Shown here: positions 34,501-46,370 of the stretch, piece by piece
How positions within the stretch are numbered: the first letter of the stretch is position 1
Layout: each line of letters starts with the position of its first letter
Origin: Tenodera sinensis
Taxonomy: Eukaryota; Arthropoda; Insecta; Mantodea; Mantidae
Direction: 5' to 3'
Assembly (NCBI GenBank): GCA_030765045.1
Contig: CM060962.1
Coordinates: forward strand, 165,510,694-165,574,693
Length of the DNA: 64,000 bases
The notes under the pieces: model-generated
The model's database searches: none
Seen by the model: only the letters and a program-made list of their open reading frames with translations
What the model was told of the DNA's origin: nothing
Made by a program: the position numbers and the translations under genes

Positions 34501-34644
34501 TACACTACCGCTCAAAAGTTTTTGAACACACCTCATTTTTAGGATTTATTGAAACAATGGTATAAAAGATACATAATATGTAGTCACAACAGCGTATTTA
34601 ATGAAAATCAGCAATACATATTAGATTTTGCTTTCTTCGAAGTA

Positions 34645-35269
34645 GCCTCCCCTTGCTTTAATTACCGCTTTGCAAACTCTGGACACCCTTTCCAGTAAGT
34701 GCGTCAGTGTATCTTCAGAAATATCCCTCCACACGTTTTGCACTTGACTCCACAATACATTTACATTAGTGAGTTATTTCTTTCTGACCTCTCTGTCCAC
34801 ATGATCCCAAAGAAGTTTAACAGGATTGCAGTCAGGGGGGCCAAACCATGATCTTCAAGCCTTGTCTCTCTTCCAATCGTACCAACGTATCTTCTATAGA
34901 GTAAAGATGTATGCTTGGGGTCATTGTCCTGCTACAGAGTGAAACCCTTGCCAATTAACCGCATCCCAGATGGTTTTTGCATGGCTTTGGAGAACGTTGT
35001 GATAATGCTCCTTCGTCATAATTCGTTCAAGGCTTCCCTCTTCGATAACGATCCTTATTGCTATTTGTAGTTACATACCTCTTTACAGTGTAATGGACAC
35101 TTTCCAAGGAAACTTGTTCTTGTGTGGCAATTTGACACATGGTGTGGCCTGTTTTATGTAAGCTGACTATTGCAGCGCGTTTTTCTGCTGAAAGCTCCCA
35201 TCTTTTAACCATTTCAGACTTTTCAACTGCACAATAACAATGTGTACCATTCACTTGCTTATGATGCAC
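34645..35269 (-). pseudogene. Tc1-like transposase, internally deleted
   Basis: The N-terminus MVKRWELSAEKRAAIV..HTMCQIA is the paired-type helix-turn-helix that binds the terminal repeats. After RRGKP (35027) the frame jumps straight to LERIMTKEHYHNVLQ, so roughly the first half of the catalytic core is deleted. The block around QDNDPKHT (second catalytic Asp) is still readable near 34930-34945, and a LERVSRVCKAVIKARGGYF tail ends it near 34645. Stops and slips occur throughout. Cut-and-paste activity is not possible from this copy. Confidence 0.75.
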
Positions 35270-35279
35270 TAAAGTGCTG

Positions 35280-36350
35280 AGGCCCAGAGGAGGTTCGAGT
35301 CGAACGGAATTGTCCCCGTAACATGGCTTTACCTGCGAGATGAGGTTGAGGGCAAGTTCTACTAGGGAAGGGTGAACTGGGATTTTTTTAATTTTAATTT
35401 TTTTTCTGGGAAATTGCGGTGTCTGGGGTATTTATAATGTTCAGAAAAGTTGCTTGGGATGGATTGGTCCGCGAGCGGATGGTGCCCGCCCCCTGACTGA
35501 CCCCTTTCAGCCAATCAGGTGGTGCGATTATCCCCTCCAAGGTTGAGGCCGACAGTCACGCACTGAGAGGTGAACTACTCGGTGTTTCTCCGTTTTGGAT
35601 ACGGATTGCCGTCGCTTTTCCCATCTTCCAGTTTATCCCAGTGGACCTAAGATGTTCCTCAGCAGTCTCAGAGATGGTAGTCGGCTCGGCTGTCTCTGGT
35701 CGTATCTTCCCAGAGAATTTACCAGCGGGTTGGGGGGGTTCTGGAGTTCGTTGTACATTGTTCGAGCGCGCGTTCTTATCACGTCCACAATGTAAGGGAT
35801 ACTGGAATGTTCGTGTAGGATGTGGGCAGGAAATCTCCAGCCAGTACCGTAGATCGTCCTTAGTGCCCGATTCTGCTACGTCTGGAGCCTGATGAAGGTG
35901 AACTTCGCCACCACTCCCCAGATCTCACATCCGTACAGAATGAGAGGCGGAATAATCGCACGATATTGGTACAGCTTTAGGCGTAGAGGCATGGTTTTGG
36001 AACTGAGGATGGGATATAACTGTCGGAGGGCTGCATGCCCTTGTAGCACTTTGCCCCTGACGTGGTGTCTATATGACATCTTCCGGTCCAGCGTGACCCC
36101 GAGATACTTCGCCGTAGTGATCCAAGGGATCCGACGGCGCCGAAGCACGAGGTCCCGCTGGGGCCGGTTTGCTAGCGTATTAGACAAGAGAATCGCAGAG
36201 CTTTTCTCTAGGTTAATAGACATGCGCCAGTTCTTGCACCATCTATCGATGGCACAGAGATGGGCTTGTACTTGCCGGTAGCTGTAGCGCGGGTTCCTGT
36301 TAGTAGCGAAGATCATGAGATCGTCCGCATACTGACATGCGCGCGCGCGC

Positions 36351-36383
<33 letters not shown>

Positions 36384-36910
36384 TGGGTGTGCGTTTGGGT
36401 GTGTGGGGAGATCGACCATGTAAGCAGCAAAGAGTGCCGGTGACACTACATTGCCCTCGGGGACTCCTGCGCCAATGGGCCTTTCTCTTGAAAATGATCC
36501 CTCCACCTTCACCCGGAAGCTACGTTCCTGCAGGAAAGTAGCCACCAAGTAAATATATGGAGGGGGGATTTCATGCTGTATGAGCTTGTAGACAAGCCCT
36601 CATTCCAGGTGGTAGAAAATGCCTTTTCCACGTCGAGCAACACTTCCCCTGTTTTGGCCCTCTCCTGGTAAGCCAGGGAGGCTTTTTCGGCTACTCTCAG
36701 TAATTGCTCGGTCGTGGAGTGGCCGGAAGGAAAACCAAACTGATGCTCTGGAAGGAGGCCTTTTTCCTCCAAAAGAGGTCCGAGGTGGGTCAGGAGCAGT
36801 TTCTCGAACACTTTCGAGATAACTGGCAGGAGGCTGATGGATCGGTAGCTAGACGGGAAAACCGGATTCTTACCCGGCTTCAGAACGCATACCACACGCG
36901 ACTGTTTCCA
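35280..36910 (-). mobile_element. Jockey-clade LINE, 5'-truncated, inserted in Tc1
   Basis: Flanked by a perfect 12-bp target duplication, actaaagtgctg (35268-35279 and 36911-36922). Minus-strand RT starts inside the fingers (SRVVCVLKPGKNP, YRSISLLPVISKVFEKLL, HQFGFPSGHSTTEQL), continues with GAGVPEGNVVSPALFAAYM, then QYADDLMIFATN, and ends with the jockey C-terminal region (LRTIYGTGWRFPAHIL..IPYIVDVI) near 35640. Two frameshifts, plus a GC/GT microsatellite (36339-36377) directly before YADD. No poly(A) tail is visible at the 3' border. Confidence 0.85.
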
Positions 36911-37198
36911 ACTAAAGTGCTGTTTACAGCCAATACCTATTTATAGAACGTCTGTGAACGACATCTAGGGCATCACAGACTATGACATCCAAAACAATAT
37001 TAGGGTAAGTGTTCCTATAAGGGTCAACAAATGCTACATTTTCAAAATGCGCATAATTGACAAACAAAAGGTAGCATAATAAATTTCAATTGTGTTTCCA
37101 TGGATTTCTACCATATATGACATTGACTTTATTTGGCGTTATACACTTGTTAATTGCAGAAAAAACAGGCTGTTCGAAAACTTTTGAGCCGGAGTATA

Positions 37199-37752
37199 TA
37201 TTATATTTCCTTATAATGTCAGTACCTAGTTCACATTGTACTTCTGAATTTTTTTTTTCTGTTACCTTTTCCGAATTCTCTTTCACTGTTTTTTTATCAT
37301 TATCGCCTTCGTTGTCAGTCTTATTGCAAGAATCACTATTATATAACTCAGAAATAATGCGTTTGCGATTTCCAGCATCATATCGTTTTGTTCTTTATCG
37401 TTTGCTCTTGGATGAAGATAGTGAAGCACCAATTGTCTTACTAAAACTTATATCTGGAAAATATTCTCATTTTTCTTTATAGCAGAAATAGTTCCAGGTT
37501 TTAATAAACACCCTGTGAAATTTTCATCTGGCATAAGCTTTTTTAATAACTGGATCTGTTCGCAATGTGTGTCCTTAAAATGAAAGGAGCATAAATAAGT
37601 ACTGGGATCACGTAAAAATATTTTTTTCTTTTGCACAATTTTACCAATATTCTTTTGGGTACTTTGTCTCTGTAATCGTGTGAAAATGAATTCCCTTGTG
37701 TGTTTCACTACTCACATTGCAGCCATATGCACAACATTGATAGCATTTTATT
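37199..37752 (-). pseudogene. THAP-type zinc-finger pseudogene fragment
   Basis: On the minus strand CCAYGCNVSSETHKGIHF (about 37690-37745) matches the THAP start C..GC.....KG..FH. After a frame slip, FIFTRLQRQSTQKNIGKIVQ, STYLCSFHFKDTH and LLKPGTISAI (37448-37660) follow the W...., CS.HF and LKP.A.P pattern of the C2CH THAP domain. A lysine/glutamate-rich linker runs to 37199, where the Tc1-like element cuts in. THAP domains bind DNA and occur in P-element transposases and host regulators; which of these this was cannot be told. Confidence 0.5.
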
Positions 37753-37755
37753 TTT

Positions 37756-38855
37756 CACACCATTACGTTGTTTGTACAACACTAAACTGACTCAGTAACA
37801 TCACCAAAATACCACTGTGAACTACACTACTCTTGACCTTAAATACTCACAAGAGCAATTTCTGAAAACCTATTAGTGCAGAAGCAGCAGTAACCAAGTG
37901 GTATAATTCCACGTGCCTGCAGCACGCGGATGAAATTGATGACGTATGACGTATTTATTATTTCGCTTGCACAGCGATAAATGGTATCGCGCAGTAAAAA
38001 AGCAATCTTACCACTGCAATTTAAAAGGCATATCCTTCATTTAGGAAGAAACATGACTTTTGTGTTTAGTTTCCATTTAAAAGCACATGTGACGAATGAA
38101 GAACTCACTGATGTTCACGTACCCACCGTGCTTCCTTCCTTCCCTCCCTCCGTCCCTCCCTCCTTCCTTCCTTCCCTCCTTCCTTCCCTCCTTCCTTCAT
38201 TTATTTATTCCCATCAGGTATTTTGTCATTCTAACTAATCTGCAGATGTTTCTGCCCTCAAAGCTAAATGTCTCCGTATAATTTCGCCTTATGTAGATAT
38301 TTTACATCACTTTTTATTTCGCTGGTTTGCTTTCATAAGAGCAACAAGAAAATTCACAAGTTCTTGGGCAACGTGGCCACATCCAAACTGACCTTGACCG
38401 ATGAGCAAGAAAACACACCTCTTCATTAAAGTCTACAGTGTTCACCTACTATTTATAGATTCACGCGGTCGCGTGACCCACATGTGTGCGACATTCTTGT
38501 GTTTTGGCTGCCGTGTTACGTCGCAATCAAGAACCTGTTCCAAATGTCGGATTAGTCAACTGTGTACAGCGAATTATGTGGCAGACATTCTCTTCAGCCT
38601 TTTTTAACTGCTGGATTAATTCTTGAGGACATAACATAAACATGCAAAAGATAGTGGAAGGTGAAGTTTCCCGAGAAGTTGGTAATACGTACAAGGAGTG
38701 GATCGCAACCTTTTGTTGGTTGAGGGTGAGACACATTGAAGAATTATAAAATGGGCTAAAATTGTTCAATCTTTCAAATCAGTAACAATTTCTTGTGTTT
38801 ATGGTTCACTCGTACCATGAAACATGTATTACTGCATTTTTATTCAACTTTTAGC
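37756..38855. other. Gene-poor interval with CCTT/CCCT tract
   Basis: A C/T-only microsatellite (CCTT and CCCT units) lies at 38127-38197. No gene supported. Confidence 0.5.
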
Positions 38856-38859
38856 TGCA

Positions 38860-39549
38860 AATAATAACTACAGGAAACCCAACCAAAAGGATAATGGTGG
38901 TGATGATGATAACAACAATAATTATAATAATAATCATATTTGGAATAACTTGTAGTGTATCAATGGCATTACCATGGACTGTACATGGTAATGTCCGGTG
39001 ATTGGCGTTTGATTTAGTACGCAATATATTCTCCATAATTGGAAAACATGTACGTTTATAAAAAAATAACTGAAAATGTGCACAATATAATATATGTTGG
39101 CGTTGTTTATAAATTCTTCGAAATCGGAAGAAGAAGGAAAAAAAAAACTTTTCACACATGTAAGTAAACCCGACAATTCTACTAGCAAATGGCCTGAAAT
39201 GCGAATATTTCGATTCGCAAATGTTTGTATATACATCAATACCATACAAATCTTTACATTTCGCTTAATGATATTTATCTGTCTGTAGTTCTGCAGCTTC
39301 CATTTGTAAATTTAATCCGGCCTTCCTTATCTTCATGATGAAAGGTTCGGCGGCAAATAACAAACAAAAACAATAATTTTCCATAGTTTTGAAGTCCTCA
39401 AATCGATGGTCGAGATCAAGTTTAGATGTGTTCAATTTAGTAGCGCATTGTTGCAAACAACTAACCGACAGATTGGTAAGCGAGTTTAAATGAACAAATT
39501 CCACATCACTAAACCGCTTTAGCAATTTTGCAAGCTCCCAAGCAACCAC
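38860..39549 (-). pseudogene. hAT transposase C-terminal region (ZBED5/GTF2I-repeat type), decayed
   Basis: Minus-strand 39265-39549 reads LNTSKLDLDHRFEDFKTMEN and LNLQMEAAELQTDKY, matching the RF.DF.......LF..PF.....AP..LQMELIDLQ block of this transposase group. Beyond a frame slip, FRPFASRIVGFTYMCEKFFF (about 39140-39200) corresponds to A..M..LFGSTYLCE..FS. Catalytic parts are missing. Related fragments are at 26780-27110, 31073-32414 and 43800-44520. Confidence 0.6.
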
Positions 39550-40559
39550 ACAAAAATAGACAAAATTTGTTTTTGCGTATGAGAAGGCCGTTCCGCAATG
39601 CTGTGGTCACCCCTCTGATTATACTTTACATCTTCCAGTTGTTTGTTTCGTTCTAATCTTAAAAGTGAGCTAGCGAACTAAGTTTTAATTAACAGTACTT
39701 TTAAAGGTTCCTCTGTGATTTCTAATGTAAATAATTTATAACTGTAAGTTTGGAGTGGTCTTTGTAACACAAATTATAATGCTGTAATATGTTGCTTCTG
39801 TGTGTACCAATAAGAAGTTTCAAGCAAATACCACATGCATCTTACATTTTATCCTGCATAGCAGAAGAACATTTTTCCCATTCCATTTGCAAAGAACGCT
39901 TTCGTGTATTCTTTGACCGTTTTGAATGAGACGTGCACGACAGCACATGTCACTAAAGAACTCGCGTGTGCTGGCTGGCTACCAATGGAGAAACAATATT
40001 TCTATTCTGACGCCAGGAGAGGAGAAGCCTACGATGCACCTATAATCGCTCCACTCTTAGGTCCCAACTTGATGTAAACAAAGCCATGAACAACTAATCC
40101 GCGATACGCCGAAACCAAAGCACACCATAAAATATAGTACCTTAAATATTAGCGATTATATGTGAGTTTTCAAGATGTGTGATAACCTGGTAAAGACTAC
40201 CTGAATGTAACGCGATAGCAGCGCTATTCCCAAAACTCCCGAGTAAATATCGTTCTGTTGCATCATAAGCAAGAGGCATGAGACCATGTGGGCATGTTTA
40301 TGTTAATCGCAGTTGATACCAAGTCCAGGTTATCGCGGAGGGATACAGGGTCTGGGTCTAAGGCTAGATGGAGTATAATCATGATTACCTGAATGCCTCC
40401 AATGGCTTAAGGATAACTGCGAACAGTTCAATTTCCAGTTATTTCACACTCCCTATCTACTATCTGTGAAAAAGGGAAATATGCACATACAGGTCTCACC
40501 AGGGATATTGACGTATGTCCTTGAGGACTACTAGTCCAGTCAGCCAACCTCCTTGATGC
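39550..40559. other. Gene-poor interval
   Basis: Nothing recognised. Confidence 0.4.
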
Positions 40560-40567
40560 TTCAGTAC

Positions 40568-41481
40568 CAGGGTTGCCAACATTTAAAAGTAAAATTATCG
40601 TACCGGCCACTCAAAATTATAGATTTGGATTCAAAATTATCGTACATCTTAAACCAAATGCTACAACAACAAAAATATCAACAAAACACTTATGAAAATG
40701 TAATAGTAATATTGTTTATGATATTCACTTACAAGATTGATGACCTCAACCAGTATTACAACTTTAGAACTTATGTTTCTCGCATTATTTATCTGAAAGT
40801 TCATCTACCTCAACCGTTGCAGCTTTATACAAATTTGTTGTTGAGTTAAACCTTAACATCTCGGTGACTTACAGATTTTCGGATCTACCACATTCTTTCA
40901 AAACTAAGGCGACAGAATAATTTCATTTACCGTATATAGTGCCAAACTGCTTCTAACTTTAGTTTTTATTAAGCCCAACGTTTCACAAGCGGCTTTTCTG
41001 TAGGGAAACGAAATCACTGATAATGCAAAGGCTGCTAGTTCTTTGAAATCAGTATTTCCACCAAGGTGACATGTGTTTAATAGCACTTCAATACACGCCA
41101 GGTTCAGGCATGTTCTTTATTTCACACGGAATATCACTTATTCAGAGTTTTCTCCATTGATCATCAATTTTCTGAACAGTGCCTTCTTCATTGAGATTAC
41201 CAGATCTGGGCACACTGGCAAACAGAGGATAAAGGGTAGAAGGATTAGTAAGATATGAAATGGTTGCCTTAGAGGAGTGGAGACAGGCCATGAGGGCATT
41301 TGTAGTTAGTTTCATTTCGCTGGTGTGACAAATCAGTGAAAATGATATTTCTCCGGTATCGAACTATCATACATTCAAATTATCGTACACCCCCATAATT
41401 ATCGTACGGGTTGTCAACCATGTATACAAACATTAAAATTATCGTATGCCCCCATAATTATCGTATGAGTTGGCAACCCTG
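40568..41481 (-). mobile_element. hAT deletion derivative, 914 bp
   Basis: Perfect 13-bp terminal inverted repeats CAGGGTTGCCAAC and a perfect 8-bp target duplication ttcagtac (40560-40567 and 41482-41489). The motif attatcgta recurs several times near both ends, and the right end carries a duplicated ~75-bp subterminal unit with a decayed internal copy of the terminal repeat (gttgtcaacc). On the minus strand 40904-41086 holds the hAT dimerisation tail FKELAAFALSVISFPYRKAA..LIKTKVRSSLALYTVN. The rest of the transposase is gone, so it moved with help from a relative, if at all. Confidence 0.92.
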
Positions 41482-41489
41482 TTCAGTAC

Positions 41490-43042
41490 CGTCCTTGCAA
41501 GAAGCGCGTGTTGCTGATTAGACGAAATCAACATTGGATTGCTTACTACAGGTCGCGCGTTACTTCTTGACGAATGAAAATTTTATATGAAAGGTTGAAT
41601 GCGAGTCACTACTCAGCTTTTCCGGGAACGTTCGCATGGAGAGAGAGAGAGAGAAGGTACAGTCTGCAGTGAGGTGACGCACATGCTTCTGAGCTGAAGT
41701 AGTACAACACTACAAATCAATTTATCACACTTCCAGTAATATCAGCCACACATATTATACACTATACCTCTATAACTGTTTCCACGTAACTTTATTGCAT
41801 TTCTTCTATTCCCGACATTTCTCCCTCGTCTGCCTCTTCTGAATTACTGTTATTTTTGTTGCATGCATACATCTGTACCGCACAAAACTTTTGCAGTCGA
41901 CTGTATACACAAACGCAACAGAGAAAAACAGAGGTGTCTGTTATCGTAGCATAAACATTTGCTGACCTGTTTATTAAGGGTAGGCCTACTCACTGGATTT
42001 CTGCTCAAGGTCATTCATCAAGAACAAACGCGCAACCTATACCAGGTACGTAGCGTCAATGGATGTGAGAAATGTATTACATACCTGTGATTTTCTTCAG
42101 ACTGATTGCTAAATTTGCGTTCATCATAATTTTGTGGTACATAATCGTTTTAATGCCATTAAAATCAGGTGTTCCTAACCATTGTGAGTTGAAATACTGA
42201 ATGGATATTCGGGCTTGTGGGCCGTGGTCTTGTGGAAATTCTTCTTCCATGCGTTTCGTTCGAAACTGCGTCGAACATCATCAGTGGTGTGACCGTAGTG
42301 CTGAGGTGTGGCTCAGTATTTGTGTATGGATCGTCCCGAAGGTTACAATGCTTTTCACCGGCTGCCAAGTTCCTGCCACTGTATACAACTCCGTCTGAAC
42401 TAACACCATTCTTTGAACTACAGGCCATATGTCATACATGAATACAGTTAGTTACTTGCATCGTACCTGTCCATTAAAATTTTCACACGCGATCTATACT
42501 TAGTGTTTGTTCAACGAGGTTTGGATTGGGACAGTGGTAGGAGATAATGTTTACTTTGACTGAAGCAAGTGAGGGGTAAATACATGTGACTGAGTGAAAG
42601 AAGAAAGTAATGTCGGTAATATTTGAGTTCATTGTGTGTTCTTCGTTAAAGGAAATTAAAAGACGTAACGTTTGTAATAAGGTGGCATTCTTGGAAAATG
42701 AGAGCATTGATCATGATAGTGAAGTCTCTCCAATTGGATGTGGAAGCCCATACGTGCATAAACAGATAAAATAATTCAGAATGTGTACACATCTTTTAAA
42801 GAAGGGAATGGTAAGTGTTATATTACGCTCGCTAAAACCTGTGATGCAACAGAAGTACCATGCTCAACAATAAAGAAATGCAGATATACAACTGGATATG
42901 ACGACATATGCTATACCAAGGGGGGGGGGGGGGAAAGGAATAGAAAATTTAGTAAAATTTACACATTTACTATGGATTTGATTCGCATTCGTTCCCGAAT
43001 TGTAAAACTGCACCAAGAATGGCATATAGAAAAGACAACGTG
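41490..43042. other. Gene-poor interval
   Basis: No supported gene. A G13 run lies at about 42921-42933. Short frames near 42165-42440 and 42783-42930 are not recognised. Confidence 0.4.
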
Positions 43043-43277
43043 GCCGCGCCGTGGCCGAGTGATTAAACCAGTTACCTCTCACTAAAGCGGTCCGGGTTCG
43101 GACCCAGGTGACCACATATAGTGGACAAAACGACGCTGGGGCGGGTTTCCTCCGGGTTCTCCGGTTTCCCCACCATCTCATTTCACCGGTGCTCCATCTT
43201 CATTCCATGTATCATCAATCTCACCGCCTGCGGTGTCGCATGTAGCAAAAGTGGGCGTTAAACGCTACCAAAGAAAA
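43043..43277 (+). mobile_element. tRNA-derived SINE (family A) with complete head
   Basis: The head gccgtggccgagtgattaaa carries an A-box and ggttcggaccc a B-box, resembling a Ser/Leu-type tRNA. The tail cggtgctccatcttcattcc..tcaccgcctgcggtg..gtgggcgttaaac matches the copies at 32883 and 48457. Flanks aaaagacaacg and aaaaagcaacg look like an imperfect target duplication. Confidence 0.8.
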
Positions 43278-43279
43278 AA

Positions 43280-43799
43280 AGCAACGATATTCTTAAATTC
43301 GTACGTAACAATAATATTGAGCTTCCAGTACTATCTCCAGCAACAAAAGCGCAACTGACAAGCATATCAAAGGTGTATACAGTGGAAAGAAAGTGCTCGT
43401 GGTTAATGAAGAGCCTTGAAATATGGGCACGCTGTACTTCCTCCTTACCTCTCTTGTCTGTATTCTATCGAATATGTATGGGCTGGATTACACACAAATG
43501 TGTCGTCGCAGAAGGCTCTCGGGATAGAAATGAAGTGCGGATTGTGATAGAAAACGTACGAAATATTGATGCAAAATTACGCTGGTCCAATTATATCTGA
43601 AATACAAGGAAACAGATGGTTCGCATAGATCAGGGGCGGGCAGAATAGTGTCTGCTCCGAATCCACTGTGCACGCAAACCGCGTAACATTCTTGCTTGTT
43701 GGGGAAGTTGTAGTTCTTCGCTTCTTAAACTCTTGACAGTGGCAGCTAATGATCAGCGTGCTTGTTTCAACAGAAAAGAGGTGGTCATACTTTTTTATG
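43280..43799. other. Gene-poor interval
   Basis: Short frames only; nothing recognised. Confidence 0.35.
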
Positions 43800-44520
43800 T
43801 GAAATCTGAATTACACACACATTGAACATATGAGAAGACGTTCAAACTCTGGCGTAATATCTACAACAGCAATACGCAGTTGCACCGAGAGATGGTCTGA
43901 AACGCCAGATCTCAGTTTTGATTTTACTATGTTCATCAGAGAAAATTTGTCCACAGACACATGTGGAGCAAAATATTGCTGTAACAGAAGCAGCAAATTG
44001 ACTCAGACCAACATATTTTACTTTACACAGTTCTTTGAATACCTCTATGCCAACTAAATCTCTACATCTATTTTTTGTAGATCTATGAGTTCGCATTGCA
44101 AGTTAACTCTTATATTGACTACATCTACAGTAAAAGGATCAACAAACATTGGAATGGCTGGCCCCGTGGCGCAGTTGGTAGAGCACCTGCCTGCTGTGCC
44201 TGCGGTTCGATTCCCGGCATGGGGGTAGGAATTTTTCTCCAGCCAAGAATATTCCTCATCCTTTCCTGGGTCTGGAAGTATGAATGAAAGTGCGAATTCA
44301 ACGTATAAAAACCCCAAAGACCGAAAAACCCACTGTTAAACGAGTAACACCATTTGCCAATAGGCAAGGCCTATGACCTCTGCAGTTAAAGGCGGGATAT
44401 AAATGGAACAATTAAAAAAAAGACAAACATTGAAATGTGATTCTCAAGGTTCCTGAAATCATGGAATCTATGTGAAATAAACTCAGCGTTTTAAGTCTTC
44501 AAGAATGGGAATATTAACAA
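43800..44520 (-). pseudogene. hAT transposase C-terminal region, split by a SINE
   Basis: On the minus strand FHDFRNLENHISMF (about 44440-44485) is followed, after the SINE at 44152-44422, by FVDPFTVDVVNIRVNLQCEL, then LIDLQK, then after slips the dimerisation block VDKFSLMNIVKSKLRSGVS..LSVQLRIAVVDITPEFERLL (43811-43960). This is the ZBED5/GTF2I-repeat-type hAT tail. Reading continues across the SINE once one target duplication copy is ignored, showing the transposase was there first. No terminal repeats seen. Confidence 0.7.
44152..44422 (+). mobile_element. tRNA-derived SINE (family B)
   Basis: The head ggccccgtggcgcagttggt carries an A-box and gcggttcgattcccggc a B-box; the body has no match to family A; it ends with attaaaaaaaag. 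Perfect 10-bp target duplication acaaacattg (44142-44151 and 44423-44432), extendable to 15 bp with one mismatch. Inserted in the hAT pseudogene. Confidence 0.92.
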
Positions 44521-44522
44521 TT

Positions 44523-45135
44523 AGCTTATCCTCTGGCACAGTACCAAAAGCCCAAGATCTGGGGGCCGCCAGATATTACTTATTTTCTGAGTAACAAAAT
44601 GTGTCGCACAGAGCAGTATTAGTAAGATTATACTCTGAAGGTATGCATATCTACTAGCTTGGGCCAGTGGCCAGTTTACAGGTACCAGGTGCTAAAGGTA
44701 CATAAAAGCTTTGGTAACTTTTCTTAAAATCTAAGTGCTAATTTTTATATGTTTTACACAAGATCATTAAACATTAATAATCAATATTGCCAGACAGTTT
44801 TTGTGGGCGGTAATTTACGCCAGATGCTTTAAAGTCCGCGAAAAATGTTAGTATGTTTACTTACAGTCTGAGTCTTGATCTTTATATATGATACTTAGGG
44901 AACTATTTTAATACTATTTATAAGCAGCCAGACAAATCCTAGAAGCGAAACATCCCCCGGACACATATAAAATGTTGCCATGAGTATGAGTGCGAGATTA
45001 TTATTCCTACGTTTAAGAGTGAGCTAGATAGCTATGAGCGTCCATTTCTCCTTCTTTCGATATACTCTAGTATTGATTATTCAGTTGTATCGAATTCGGT
45101 CAGCGCAGCTGTTATTTTGTCATAACCGATAATTC
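44523..45135. other. Gene-poor interval
   Basis: Nothing recognised. Confidence 0.35.
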
Positions 45136-45139
45136 AAAT

Positions 45140-46370
45140 GTGTGCCATTTCGATGGTAGTATTTATAAAACCCAAAAATCTATTTCAATGAAAGCTCTGG
45201 CGAAATATGTAGAACACAGTCCATCTGCTCAGGTAGATATTGTGGTAATTGATGGTTTCTTATTACTTCACATAAATGTCCCTAAAATCTCTGGAAATCT
45301 AAACGAAAATGTTGCAAATGGCAACACACTAAAACCGTCAAGATATGGTGTCATTTTTAACCAATACCTTTCACCAATACCTATGTTTTCGGCATGAATC
45401 AACATAGCTGGAGTTTAACATTACTGGACCGGATCAAGTTCGACCGTCTGACTTCGCAAAAGAATTATTGAAAAGCTTTTAAGCTTTAAACAGACACTTA
45501 TTGATTTTTATCCTCCACTGGGCTTCTAACGAGATGGTACCAGTCATTGGCAATTAACGGGTTTTCATTAATTTCAAACAGTGTCACACTTATACCGTCA
45601 CCAATAATGCGGATGTGTCTGATATCGAAGAAAGTCTATCGTGTCCGGATCATGAGGAAGCTGATACTAAAATGTTTTACCAAATCTGTAATATTGATGC
45701 TCAGTCTAATTTTGTGATTCGATGTTCTGATACTGATATTGCAGTAATATGCATCATTTGAAAAACGATGGCTTCCACGTGTACATACTGGTTGGCACTA
45801 GAAATAAGCTGAGATACGTTGATGCTTCAAAACTTTACGAAAAGTTAGGACCGTCCTTATCTCGAAGCATACCAGGCTTTCATCGATCACTTGCTGTGAT
45901 TACAACTCACATTTTTTAAGAAAGATAAACAAAGGCCATTCATTGTTCTTAGAAAAAGGAAGAGTATCGAGAAGCATTCACCAGATTCGGCGAGATTACG
46001 TTATTCAGCGATACCGAACTAGAGGAAAAAACCTTCAATATACTCGTAATCCAGAAATTTGCGATGTTTACAACGTGGCCAGAGTTACTGAAATACATGC
46101 TGCAAGACTTCAATTGTTCATCAACCATACACTGCTTCCGACGTAAATGAAGAGTTGACTCGGAAAAATATTAAAAACCTCAATGCGAGCAACTTACCGC
46201 CGTGTAAGAGAGCAGTTTCGGAGAGCAAATTACACCGCTAGTCTCTGAAATAATGCCCATTTGGTATTTTCAGTCCTGAAAGTAATGGATGGAAGTTAGA
46301 AGACCAGCATCAATTCAACTGGTTCTGTGGAGACCAATTACCGCCAAAGAACTCGAACTAGTGAAAATTG
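45140..46370 (+). pseudogene. Repetitive ORF with HEEADT motif (uncharacterised, transposon-associated family)
   Basis: Readable blocks over several frames: SCPDHEEADTKMFYQI (about 45635-45685), VIRCSDTDIAVI, VGTRNKLRYVDASKLYEKLG (about 45785-45850), a LPAFH-like block (SIPGFHRSL), GHSLFLEKGRVSR, and finally GWKLEDQHQFNWFCGDQLP (about 46285-46345). The order HEEADT, S.DTDV, GTGNK.RYI, LG..LP.FHA.TGCD, W.FDGDQLP is that of large unnamed repetitive proteins common in arthropod and cnidarian genomes. The acidic motifs suggest a nuclease-like fold, but that is inference. Several stops and slips make it a pseudogene. Confidence 0.6.

Larger units (their letters stand above)
34503..37196 (-). mobile_element. 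Tc1-like transposon holding a jockey LINE
   Basis: Terminal repeats: CACTACCGCTCAAAAGTTTT at 34503 and, inverted, TACTCCGGCTCAAAAGTTTT ending at 37196. Both are flanked by TA (34501-34502 and 37197-37198), the Tc1/mariner target. Without the nested LINE (35280-36910) and its target duplication the element is about 1.05 kb. It sits inside sequence that reads as a THAP-type pseudogene on the minus strand. Confidence 0.8.

Noticed and set aside
35876..36430. Intact jockey RT gene
   Set aside because: The RT is split over frames, lacks the endonuclease and carries a microsatellite before YADD.
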